Source of the DNA: Coptis chinensis | Lineage: Eukaryota; Streptophyta; Magnoliopsida; Ranunculales; Ranunculaceae | NCBI GenBank assembly: GCA_015680905.1 | Contig: CM027384.1 | Location: 68,951,001-69,015,000, forward strand | Reading direction: 5' to 3' | Length of the DNA: 64,000 nucleotides | In this document: piece after piece, positions 25,390-35,660 of the stretch | Numbering within the stretch: the stretch's first letter is position 1 | How the letters are laid out: each line of letters opens with the position of its first letter | Notes under the pieces: generated by a model | Told to the model about the DNA's origin: nothing | Databases searched by the model: none | What the model saw: only the letters and a program-made list of their open reading frames with translations | Translations under genes and position numbers: made by a program

Positions 25390-28300
25390 TGTAACGCCCG
25401 TATTTTTAAATACGTATTTTTCTATTTATTTATTAATTAATTTAATTATTTATTTTCAAAATTCGTTGGATTGGATTCGGGATACGTGGGCTTGGTTTTG
25501 GGCCCGAGTCTGTGTTGGGCTTGGGTTTCGGACCCAAGTATATAAACACATTGTTCTGGAAAATAGGGTTAAGAGAATAATAAAATATTAAAAATGGAGG
25601 CAGAGCTTGAAGCTCGTTTGCTCGAAGCGTGGAAAGTCACGACGGCTCGGACTTCGGAGGAATTCATAGGAGGAGCCGTTCATACAAGTGAGTAGCTATT
25701 TTGCTATTTCACCGGATTTGTAGTTTACATATATCAACGTATATTGTTTGGTTTTTTTTTATATTGTTCATTATCCGTTGTATTGGACTTCGTGCCATTT
25801 GTATTATTAAACTTTGTTAAATTCGATTTGTATTAAACCGCCGAAACTTTGTTGATTTGGGTAAATCTATCGGGCTTCGGCGAGCATCAATGGCGCCCGC
25901 CTATGGCTGTTTTGAACTCGTTTTTATGTTGTTGTGGGTTTGTATTGTTGGAGGTTAGTGGGGGATGGAATACTGTGGTCGAGATGGAGATTAGAGGTGC
26001 TGCCAAAGCTTGAGAAGGCTTTAATGGCGCTGAACGCCATTACTGCTATACTGGGGTGGGGCGATTTTTCTTGTAGTTCCAACTGTTTTGATTGTGTTTT
26101 TGAATTGTTGATGTATGTTGGTATGTTGGTATGTTGGAATGTGGATGGAGAGCGTTGATGGGGAGCTTGAAGCACCATTAATGGCGGTCGCGATTTTTAG
26201 ATCTAGGTTTGAGGAAGATGGGGGATCTAATTATTTGGGGATTTTGTTTTTAGTAAAGTTGTAAGGTTTTCGATTTGGATTAAAACCGATTGGTCAAAAT
26301 GGGTGGTCGATTGGAATAGTGGTGGTCGAATTTGGTGGTGGTGGAGGCTGCTGGAGGAAGGAGATGACCGGCTGGGCTTGGGCCTGGGTCGGTTTCTCTT
26401 GGACTTTGCCTATTGGTTTTTGTTTGGGCCGGTTTAGGTTGTTGGGCCGAAATGTTTTATTATTTTGGCGAAATTTCAATGGTGGTTGGACCGAAATTTC
26501 GGTTTTAGTGTTAGTTGTGGGCGAGTTCTATTCCGATTGGGCCAAACTAATTAGTTGTTGTGGGCGATTCGGTTTAGGTTTTGGGCCTAAACACTAGTTA
26601 GTTATTGGGCCGGATAAATCCTTTGTTTCGACCGCCATATATTAAGTTATGGACCGCCTTTAGTTAAGTTTTGGGACGGTTTTTCTTTGTTTGTTTTCGG
26701 GCGAACTCATTTGTGTTTTGGGCCAATTTCTAATATTGCTTGGGCCGATCCATTAGACTTAAAATAGATCTTTACGGGTCTTTACATGTTTTAGACTTTT
26801 CGGGTTTTAAGGTTTGGGCTTGGCGGTTAGGTCCAAACCATGACCTTTAGCCATGAGCCCATGAACCATATTGACGATCTTTGGCCACGAACCATGGCTG
26901 ATGACTCCTAACCCGTCGAACACCTTAAACGACATTTGACTTTGACCGGAGACGTTTGACTTTGGCGGCACGGTTTTTGACCGACCATGATGTTGACATT
27001 TGACCATTTGACGGTTGACTTTGACCGTTGACCATTGATGGTTGACTTTGACCTTTGACCATGGCATGTTGACTTTGACCTTTGACCATGGCATGTTGAC
27101 TTTGACCATGTTATGTTGACTTTGACCATGACATGTTGAGTTTGACCTTGACCGTGATGTGTTGACCTTTGACCTTTGACCAGGACATGTTGACTTTGAC
27201 TTTGACCATGACATGTTGAGTTTGACCTTGACCATGATGTGTTGACCGTTGACTTTGACTGTTGACCGTTGACTGTGAATGTTGACTTTTCCAGTTTTTC
27301 ATATGTTTGTTTATATGGATATATATAGTAATAAAATATTGTCGATATTGTATAACTTGGTTGGTCATTATCTAATTTAGATTTGACGTGAGTAGTGTGT
27401 AAAGCGTATACATATTGGGCTTTGATTGTGGACTGTGGACTATTTAATTGTGCTACGTTTTATGTTGTATATTATATGGACACATATAGTAATAAAATGT
27501 TGTGGAAGCTTGTATATATTTGATTGTCATTATCTAAGAAAGACTTGACATTGATGTTGTGTATTTTTGACACGTGGCGATATTGAGATGTTATAATAAA
27601 AATGTATGTGATACGTTGAAGAAATTGTGATATTATATAACATGTTGGGATATATATATTGAATGCAATATCTTTGAGAGATGTATAAACGCTCCATTAT
27701 TTTATATGTGAGATGCTACTATGAGGTAGTATGGTATTGGTGAATGTTTGCCCACGGGAGTGTGGTGTAGTGCAATAATATATTGGCACGTGAAAGAATT
27801 AAGTTTGGTTATGAGATATAATTGAGATGTTTCAATATATTGTGGCTTAGTGCAATAAGGTAATTGACCTGCACGTGATATAGTGGAATATGATTATGAG
27901 TCATTAATATATGACACCTGAATAAATTACGTAACGAAAATCCTAGAACCTGACTACCACAACTCATGTGATTGGCCCTTCGGCGTTTGATTAATCCGAA
28001 TGGCCTTCCATACCCCGTTTGGGCGCTTCAAAAAGTTGAATGGCCCTCCTGGCGTAGCCGAATAGTGGCTTGATTATTCCGTTTGCAAAAAATAGAACGA
28101 TGATGCGCAATATTTTATGCCGAATAGTGGCATTACTTACATAATTGCTTCCGTGTGAGGATTTACCTGGTGTGCGGCATCCCGCTCAGGGTGGTTACGC
28201 ACGGAGTGGTTCATTATGTAAGGGGAGGCATGTGGATGTACATGTTCGGCGTTGGGTAGCGATTGTGGTAGCCAGGGAAACTAGGTAAGACATAGATACG

Positions 28301-29091
28301 ACGTGATTTTAGGGACACACAAAGAAAGTCTAAATTAATATAATTATGGTAATATGTTGGTAAATGATATATCTTGAGATAGATGATTGTATATAATTTG
28401 GCTGGTTAGTATTTTAGTTAGAACCTAAGGCGCCTCGTGGAGGAACTAAATGTCTTTTTATTATGCGTATGGTATGTTGTATTAGTTGTTGGAAGTTAAG
28501 GCGCCTCAGTGGAGGAACTACCTGCCTAGATTATTGTACTTAAGTATGTTATATTAGTCGTTGAAAGTTAAGGCGCCTCGGTGGAGGAACTAACTGCCGT
28601 ATGGATTATGTATATATTTGTATAAGTATATGTTGTTTTTAGAGCTACTCACACCAGCATTTTTATAATGCTGACCCGATTTGCATGTTTGCTTATCGGG
28701 TGTGTTCATTCAATGAACATAGTTGATAAGTTTTGACAGGTTTAGTGTTAAAGAAGAGTCGTTGCTGCTTGTGGTTTGCGTTAGCGTTACATCTCAGGAT
28801 TTGTTTTGTTTTCCCTTGAGGTGATATAGAATTTTAGTCTAGACAATGTTTTTGTATTTTCATTTGTAAATTTTATTAAAGAGTTATTGAAAGGATAGTT
28901 GTAACCTAATCTTATTTGTGAATCTTTGTCATGAAGAAGACTTTTGTTTAAGTTAAAATTTTTATTGGTTTTTATTATCCGCATATTTAAAGTGTTTAAG
29001 GGTTTTTGGGAGTTGAGAGTGCGTCACACCTCGGAGATCGAAGAGTCGGGAACAAATAATGTTTTTCGATTTTGTCGAATTCGGGTGTGAT
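25390..29091 (+). repeat. Family L LTR, copy 3 of the tandem array
   Basis: Best-preserved + strand copy: TATA box 25539-25546, leader ATG 25594, W-box array 26934-27286, three 'cctc.gtggagg' repeats 28430-28600, and three clean hairpins 28655-28719. The end reads gtgtgat instead of gtgtgaca, then the Tat antisense ORF resumes. Confidence 0.88.
28655..28719 (+). other. Three adjacent stem-loops near the LTR 3' end
   Basis: Hairpin 1 cagcatttttataatgctg (28655-28673); hairpin 2 with stem cccgat/atcggg (28675-28700); hairpin 3 tgttcattcaatgaaca (28703-28719, 8-bp stem). The same trio appears in the solo LTRs (about 6405-6475 and 59850-59925). Copies 1 and 2 have a damaged hairpin 1. It probably forms in the RNA; the role (3' end formation, packaging or priming) is unknown. 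Confidence 0.7.
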
Positions 29092-29435
29092 GAAAGAAGC
29101 CCGCCACTATCCGACCTACAATATGATGATGAGACAACCGGGCCGCGGTTTGACTAGATGTGGGAAATGGGTGATGGCAGGCACGTGCTCAAGGATCACA
29201 TTGGCTAGGATGCCGTAAGCAGCTTTAACTGCATCTAAGTTGGGCCTACAGTGGTATGAAGGGGGGGAGGAAGAGTGGCTTTCCTTCCTGAAGTGGAAGG
29301 TTCTGCGATAGGGCTAGCAGTGCCTGAAGCCGTTGACTCAGATCGTTCCGCGGTATGACCGCTAGATCTGGGAGTGGAGGACTCCGATCCATCAAATCGA
29401 GTAGCTGAGGTACTCACCGATTCGGACTCCGACAT
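29092..29435 (-). pseudogene. Antisense ORF of the Tat element, 5' part
   Basis: On the minus strand an ORF starts at ATG 29435 with a Ser/Thr-rich low-complexity N-terminus (MSESESVSTSATRFDG). After a stop at 29235-29237 a second block in another frame (LDAVKAAYGILANVILEHVP) continues to the insertion point at 29092. The coding sequence then jumps to 14413. The start is upstream of, and antisense to, the Tat 3' LTR, so transcription would need a separate promoter in 29436-30032, where I see nothing diagnostic. Confidence 0.55.
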
Positions 29436-30018
29436 GATAGAATAAAACAAATTGGAGAGCCCCAACTAAGTTAACAAGGGGGAAAATAAACCACGAAGGG
29501 AAAGGAAAGGGAACACTAACGCGAATGAGAATAATCGGAAACAAATGACAGGAACAAAGGGGATGAAGACAAACCTGAGTTACTAAGCTGCAAATAGCAA
29601 CGAAAAGAAAAACTCAAACCTTGAGCGACCAAAGATCCACCAGAAACGAAGAACAGTGAGAAGGGTTTAGCAAAGTGAGAAAAGTGAGAAGGTTTAGATA
29701 CAAGAGTGGGGGTTTTGAAGAAAGAGAGATGTTTGAGCGGATACTAAGCAACAGGGGCAAAAACATAATCTCAAAAGAAAAAAGGACCAGGGGAAAAGGG
29801 ACACGTGGGGCCTCAAAAATTGAAAAGGCAGGTTCGATGCACGTGCGCCGAAAAGACAGGTTCCATACACGTACGCCTTGGACACGTGGATGTAATGATA
29901 GCGGACGTGCCAAGGTGGTACGTACCACAGATGGAAAGGAGAGGGGGAGGTTTGGGTGGATTCTCGGACCCATCGTCTATCCGCGGACCATAAATGGTAT
30001 CGCGGAATGTCAACGGGA

Positions 30019-30032
30019 CCGAGAGGGGCATC
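30019..30032 (+). promoter_or_regulatory. Polypurine tract of the Tat element
   Basis: ccgagaggggcatc immediately precedes the 3' LTR start at 30033. The purine run gagagggg is the likely plus-strand primer. Confidence 0.6.
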
Positions 30033-30352
30033 TGTATAGGACGTATTCATGACATGTGGAGTCATAGGTGGCAAAGGGGTCGTATGCAGAGTAGCGAAGA
30101 GGAGACATGATGCAGCGGATCAGGTCCGCAGTAACCTAATTGCCGAGAACTGCCATATAGATAGTGGAACAGGTGGGGGAGATGAGGAGCGCAAGATGGG
30201 GGAGAGATAAACGAACCTGATGAAAAGAGAAGTTAGAAAAAAGAGACAATATATAAAGAATAGAGAGAGAAAAAGGAGAAAAAAGAAAAAGTGGGAGAGA
30301 GAGAGAGACCCTAATACAAGTGAGTTCATAGGTTGCAATATTTGAGTATACA
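30033..30352 (+). repeat. 3' LTR of the Tat element
   Basis: TGTATAGG...GTATACA, paired with 2481-2795, with TATA box tatataaa at 30250-30257. It is followed at once by the target duplication caact (30353-30357). Confidence 0.9.
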
Positions 30353-30357
30353 CAACT

Positions 30358-30437
30358 CTTCAATATTATCAATAAACTTATGTTTTAATTTATCTCTTTT
30401 ATGTTCCAATAAACTTGTAATGACTTCCGCTACGACA
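30358..30437 (+). repeat. Left LTR, second part (outer non-autonomous element)
   Basis: Continues 2209-2480 after the Tat insertion, and matches 32136-32217 (cttcaatattatcaata, ttccgctacg). It ends next to the decayed primer site. Confidence 0.8.
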
Positions 30438-30811
30438 ATTGGTACCAAATTCTGACGGTGTTCTAGGATTGATATCCAGTTCAAAGTTGAAGAACGTTCC
30501 CAGGACGTAAATACTGGTTTTCTTATGTTCAGAGTATCTTTGGATTGAATATTTTTATTGAAGGATTTGTGTCTCACCACCCATAGTGTTGATACAATCT
30601 TTCCCCATTGAAGATCACAACAAGAATTCAAAGGTAAAAATCTTCAATCAATTCCAACGCACCAATCATAGTGCAATATCTACATCTTCAGGTTTGATTT
30701 TCTACCATCCAGGTTTTTCATCTTCCACCCCCATCACCCTACCACCAACGATCCTTACCTACCATATTGTTTTCATTAAACCACCACCACCACCTAAACA
30801 AAACTAAAAAT

Positions 30812-30842
<31 letters not shown>

Positions 30843-30869
30843 TTTCTCAGTTAAATCCACAACAACTTC

Positions 30870-31990
30870 ATGCTCGAATTTGTGCTATCGAAACAAAAAT
30901 ATGTGAGCTACAAGATGATCTTTGAGATATTGATTTTGAGTATTATAAATCTCCTCACCATGATTACTATGATCGTTTATGGTATCAACAAGACTATTCT
31001 TATTGTTCTTACAAATTATATTGATTACACATTACTTATAGAAAGTATTCTCAAGCGCTTCAAGATTATGAATTTCGTCGTCAAGAGAATATTAGACAAC
31101 AACAACTTTACACACAAAGAGTTGCTGGAGAACAAATGTATGCTCAACAACTTGCTAAAGAGAATTATTGTTGTTTGCAACGAGAAAAAGAAGAGAATCA
31201 TCGTAGATTGCAACAAGAAAAAGAGAGGAGACAACAACAGGAGCAAAGACAATGACTTTCTGACATGAGTAAAAAAGTGATTTCTGAAAATCGAGCTTAT
31301 ATTACTAAGAAGTCATCTCCATCTCCACCACTATGTGAAAAGATAATTTCTATATCCACTCTTGAAGATTGTATTGTGTATTCTACTCCCCAGAAAGATG
31401 AAACTCAAGTGTTTACAATTGTTTCAATATCCCATCAAATTGTAGAGAAAGAACAAGTAGTAAATATTTGTTTTGAGGAGGAGAAAAATATTCAAGAGAA
31501 GGTTAATGTTGTTAAAGGTTTAGGAGATGATGTTAATTTGCATGAGATAATGCCACTTGTTGCTATAGAAGTTGTCAATATTTCTAATCTTAAGCAAGAA
31601 CTTGAGGAGGAGTTAATTATTGTTATTAGAGAGGAGGAGAATATGGTATATCATAGTTTTCCAAAGAAATTTATTTGTAAAAACTCATACTTGAAATTGT
31701 GTGAAAAATTGATTGATGTTCGTGTTTGCCTCAAGAATTTTGTGTCGAATTGTCAAAAGAAAAGATGGAAGAATCAAACTATTGTGTCTACTTCGCCCTG
31801 CTCCAATCGAAAAATTGTCATTCCTATGCAGAACTTGAAGGCGAGTTATTTTAAAGAATGGGAGAATGATGTAGAACATAGAGCCTATGGTTATTTTCTA
31901 ATTGTTTTTAGTAAATCAAAATTTACTAAAAACAAATTATATTTTCGTTTTTATTATTTAAGTACAATTCAGAAGTGTCTAGAAGTCTAA
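30870..31990 (+). CDS. Unfamiliar ORF of the small non-autonomous LTR element
   Basis: The main ORF runs 31265-31990 (241 codons, MSKKVISENRAYITKK) and crosses into the right LTR at 31867, which supplies its C-terminus (VEHRAYGYFLIVFSKS). It is acidic and mixed helical, with a Cys/Lys-rich part (CEKLIDVRVCLKNFVSNC). Upstream (about 30860-31255) a Gln/Arg/Glu-rich coiled-coil-like segment (QQEKERRQQQEQRQ) is readable in a different frame from the 30870-31268 ORF, with stops. I recognise no gag, pol or host domain. It may be a broken ancestral ORF conserved among related elements. Confidence 0.45.
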
Positions 31991-32217
31991 TTTATGAGTT
32001 CTAGTAGTCTTAGAAGGTTACTATTATGATATAGATAGATTAGGAAAATATTTCTTAGTGTTTTAGTAGGTTTCTACGATGATTTGATGGAGTTCTCTAT
32101 ATAAAGAGCTTCATGAACGAAAATTATAATAAACTCTTCAATATTATCAATAAATTTATGTTTTAATTTATCTCTTTTATGTTATAATAAACTTTTAATA
32201 TCATTTCCGCTACGTTA
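31867..32217 (+). repeat. Right LTR of the outer non-autonomous element
   Basis: Starts tgatgtagaac and ends ttccgctacgtta. It is about 93% like the split left LTR by eye. TATA-like ctatataaagag lies near 32096-32108. Confidence 0.82.
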
Positions 32218-33973
32218 CTGTATTAAGTGTCAACCTAAAGTTCTAAACAACCACTTTTAGAGACTTATGTTATTTAGTATTTTGACCCCCCTTGTCCCAT
32301 GTCTGCATGCATGGCTGCATTTTTCTTTTAGGTTAACAAATATCCAGGCCAACGTTGTATATTTATGCATGTAGATGTCTTCCTACCAATGATTTCCAAT
32401 TAGTTTCGCTTTCTACCTTAAAAGAAAAAAGAAAAAAGAAAAAAACTAATAATTGATTGTGTACTTAATTTATGCCATTAACTTCAAATGGGTTGTCTCG
32501 TTACCATTTTTATTTAATTATAAGCAAATTTTGATCTCGAGTTAGTATCTATTAATAAAGTTTGAGAAAAGTATGAGGTATCCATGTCTTTATGGTTTCT
32601 TTCTCAATAGTGAAATATATTCTTGACAACCGTGTTTCTCCATATATATGATGTTTTTTCTTATTTCAAAATTTTCATGCATGTTAAGAAAAAACTCATT
32701 TATGTGTGGATTTGATTAGCTTGTTAGTTGACAACAGATTACTTTCTTGCAGGACGAATACTACGAAGCACTTTGAGGAGAGACCTATGGAAGTTGAGCG
32801 TACTATTGGCGAGATTGGGATGATTTTCCTTCTGGCCTGGGTTAGAATGCATTCATTGCGATTGATCATTTTAATTTTTTATTGGTTAAATGTATTGGTT
32901 ATCGAAGTCTTGTATTGGAATGTTTCAATGGAATGAGCGTGTATGAATGCTATTTTGAAATACAATGGGTTAGCTTTGTGTAGACAACTTCCATCAGGTG
33001 TATTTAGTAGTTTATGTTGTGCAGATTGAGTGTAGGTCAAAGTCTTCCTGAATGACTTTTTTATATAAATTTTTGAAAAAGATAAATAATTTATCACGGT
33101 TGTATAAACACTTTTATGCAAAAGGTCCCTTTTATGTGACTATTCTAGACATAACATATCACAATTCTTCCAAAACCATCACAAATACTATGTTATATTG
33201 TGACAGTTTTAAAAGTATTTATCACATTTTTCATTGTTAAAAGGCTTTTCATCATGGTATAGTTGTGACAGTTTTGGGGAAAAAAATATGACCTCCACTT
33301 GGTCATACTTTTGGGAAAAAAAAAATAATGACAAATACATAAATACATACAAATACATGGTTGCAAGTGTTCCACCCGTATTCTACTTTGCATTTACAAT
33401 ACAAGATGGATTTGCACCATTGTTTGACTTATTTCTACTACAACAATCATTTTGCACTGAATTATGTTTTTTTTTAATTGAATGGAAAATGGATGTTATT
33501 GCGTCAAACCACTAAGCGACATCCATTTTGGATCGATTTGTTTATGACTTTATGCGATATGGCAGCATGTGTTTAGTGTGGCACAGCTCAATGTAAAATG
33601 ACCTACCGAAACAAAATCTAGCAATCCCCATGGTCAAAGTCCTTAGCGTGCTGACTACTCATCACACTTAAGGACGCCAAGTCAATATAACCAACAGACG
33701 TAGGCATGAGAATTTGAACACTAGTCAGCCATATTCAGTGAGATAATCTGTAGAAAAATCAAAGGAGGATGCATGATTGCACGAAATCCCCAATTTTTGG
33801 CAACGTTGACTCGTTATTTAAAACCAAAGTCTCCGATCTCTGCTTCAACAGTCTAAGCTTGTTGTAAGTACAATTCAGTGCAAGTGTATCGTTGTACGTG
33901 AGCTGTACATTGAATGAAGCCAATATAAGGTGCATGCAAGTACATGTGAGTTGTTAATTCAAGTAAGGTAGGG
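32218..33973. other. Non-coding stretch between nest A and the hAT MITE
   Basis: AT-rich, with no gene I can support. A splice-acceptor-like ttgcag precedes a short open stretch at 32752-32850, but no family is recognisable. Around 33060-33310, repeated tatcacatt/gtgacagtttt motifs recall CACTA subterminal repeats, but no CACTA terminus is present. The microsatellite-like aaaagaaaaaag lies near 32420. Confidence 0.4.
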
Positions 33974-33981
33974 GTTGGAAT

Positions 33982-34918
33982 TAGGGGTGTCTCTTTTTGC
34001 CGAATTTTCGATTTTTTCGAAATCCAACCTGAAATTGGTCTGGCTCTGGGTGTAGTTTTCATAGGCCGATTTTCCGATTTCCGAAAAAAAATTGGATCGG
34101 ATTTGGATATAATTCTAAAATCCGATCCGATCCGAAAATTCTGAAATTTCCGATATTATTTCCAATTTATTCCGAAAATATATACTTCTCTCACTATCCA
34201 CTGATTAGATCTCGACCGCTTCATTCATTTTCTAGTTTTTACTTTCAAAACAAAACAAAACATAACCTACCCGCTACTTCCCCACTTGAATTGGACCACT
34301 TACTATCATTACACCGTCTGCCATAACAACAATGATGATATGAAAAAAATGTCATTGAGTCATACAATGACTTCCGGACCAATCCAAAAGCCAAATTCCA
34401 TAGATAGAATATTATTATGTAAAAGCTACTTTGTTGTCCAAGACCATAATCCATTATTTATCGCAGACACTTCACGCTTCAATTTTCACACACGAAAAAA
34501 AAGATGAAACATTATAAATACCCGGACCTCAACGTAATGCAATGCTTGCTATTGGTGGTGCGGAGTTCTTTTTCTCGTTTTTTTTGGATCACTTGTTTTG
34601 AATGAAAATGGGTTTTCTCAATTAAACAAGTCGCGTATTGTTGTTGGTACATTAGTGTTGTGGACATGGTTTTCTCTCCTACAATGAACATTGGCGCATT
34701 TATATTCCAAAAATAATTGAAAGTAAAGAGATCTTTGAAAATTTACCAAGTATTCGAATTTTCGAAGTTATTCCAAAATTTCCGAAAGTTCCGAAATTGG
34801 AAATATATTTTGAATCCGAAAAAAAATTGGATCAGATTTGGCTAGCATATTAGGTTCCGAAAAAAATTTGGAAAAATTCCGAAAGAGGTTAATCCGATCC
34901 GATCCGAAGTCACCCCTA
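33982..34918. mobile_element. hAT-type MITE (937 bp)
   Basis: Terminal inverted repeats TAGGGGTGTC and GTCACCCCTA, with perfect 8-bp target duplications GTTGGAAT at 33974-33981 and 34919-34926. Subterminal parts are rich in ccgatccgat and gaaatttccga motifs arranged as inverted repeats (33990-34180 against 34745-34910). No transposase ORF. An 8-bp duplication with TAGGGGTG-type ends is characteristic of plant hAT non-autonomous elements. Confidence 0.9.
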
Positions 34919-34926
34919 GTTGGAAT

Positions 34927-35169
34927 TGAATTCTGCACTGTTTAGATTTTACCCGCTCAACTCTGCCATGTGTTCATTAATCCTTTCGTCAGCAGATCAT
35001 TTGTCGGTGGATGTCAGTTTTGGATCCACATGACCACATCAAGTCGTTGATAAATTTCAAACTTAGACAATTCTTATTTTTAAATCGAAAATATTGATGT
35101 TGTGATGTTGTCCATATTTATTTGATATCATAATATCTGGTTTAGAGTTTCATTCAATTTCTGGGTTAG
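34927..35169. other. Non-coding spacer
   Basis: No feature seen. Confidence 0.4.
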
Positions 35170-35172
35170 TTA

Positions 35173-35657
35173 GGCTAAGTCTAATGTTTTGGAGCGCCAT
35201 CGCAGCAAACCCCAATAGAATGGTGTATAAGGTTAGTGGGATAGCGTTTTAAGACCCAATAGTTTTCTCTAATGGCGTAAAAAAAAAACAAAAAAAATCA
35301 CAATCACACCTCTCTAGCCATCGTTGGCAATAGCGTACAAACAAACAAACAAACAAAAAAACTCTCTAGCCGCTACTCCCAAAGGCGTATAGGAAATAAT
35401 TTTTTTTTCTTTCCCATTTTACCATTTCTCTTTAGTGTACAAATACAAAGATAATTCACCAAAACTAAAGATTTTGAAAATAAATTTGGTCAAACAAATT
35501 TTCTAGCCGCTGTTCCTATTGGTGTGCAGACCATACGCTATATCATTAAAACTGACGGTAAACTTATACCGATAGCGTTGGCGGGTTAGTATTTGACGCA
35601 CTATTAAATCACAATTTCCATTATATTTTGTGTTTTGCCGTACTATTGGACTTAGCC
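35173..35657. mobile_element. PIF/Harbinger (Tourist-like) MITE (485 bp)
   Basis: Ends GGCTAAGTCTAAT and its imperfect complement attggacttagcc, flanked by the TTA target duplication (35170-35172 and 35658-35660) typical of PIF/Harbinger. Inside are short repeats of the ctctagccgct type and a caaa microsatellite (about 35337-35358). No coding capacity. Confidence 0.85.
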
Positions 35658-35660
35658 TTA

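Larger units (their letters stand above)
14414..29091 (+). mobile_element. Tandem LTR-internal-LTR-internal-LTR array of non-autonomous family L
   Basis: Three long LTRs (14414-18148, 19906-23648, 25390-29091) alternate with two near-identical 1.74-1.76 kb internal regions. A Met-tRNA-type primer site follows LTR1 and LTR2. The sequence before LTR2 and LTR3 (cgggacgagattcttttgag) resembles the region before the 3' LTR of Tekay/Del chromoviruses, and the LTR starts TGTAACGCCCG, so the family is probably a LARD derived from that clade. No gag or pol remains. Flanks gcaag (14409-14413) and gaaag (29092-29096) are a 4/5 target duplication. The array splits the Tat antisense ORF. Confidence 0.85.
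2481..30352 (+). mobile_element. Tat-lineage Ty3/gypsy LTR retrotransposon, degenerate, with nested insertions
   Basis: LTRs 2481-2795 and 30033-30352 are about 95% alike. Perfect 5-bp target duplications CAACT lie at 2476-2480 and 30353-30357. The order is LTR, PBS, gag, protease, RT, RNase H, second RNase H, integrase, tandem array, antisense ORF, purine-rich tract, LTR. The second RNase H between RT-RNase H and integrase, together with an antisense ORF downstream of pol, is known for the Tat clade (Grande, Retand-like elements). Every ORF carries stops or frameshifts, so it cannot encode its own movement. Of 27.9 kb, about 18 kb is later insertions at 6031-9479 and 14414-29091. Confidence 0.9.
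2209..32217 (+). mobile_element. Outer layer of nest A: small non-autonomous LTR element
   Basis: Two near-identical blocks of about 352 and 351 bp are its LTRs: 2209-2480 continued at 30358-30437, and 31867-32217. Both start tgatgtagaac and share 'gttctctatataaagag'. The internal part is only 30438-31866. Beside the left LTR, attggtaccaaattctg at 30437-30453 is a decayed match to the initiator-Met-tRNA primer site (TTGGTATCAGAGC). Flanks atgta (2204-2208) and ctgta (32218-32222) are a 4/5 target duplication. The left LTR is split by the Tat element at 2480/30358. With no gag or pol it resembles a TRIM/LARD-type element. Confidence 0.75.

Noticed and set aside
29614..30074. Overlapping ORFs on both strands before the Tat 3' LTR
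   Set aside because: Mutually overlapping, compositionally biased, no recognisable domain; the region is the untranslated stretch between antisense ORF and LTR.
32706..32936. Possible last exon of a host gene after ttgcag
   Set aside because: No frame gives a recognisable protein and the best frame mixes hydrophobic residues without a known motif.
33060..33310. Possible CACTA remnant (gtgacagtttt and tatcacatt repeats)
   Set aside because: No CACTA terminus or duplication found; motifs too short and AT-rich to claim an element.
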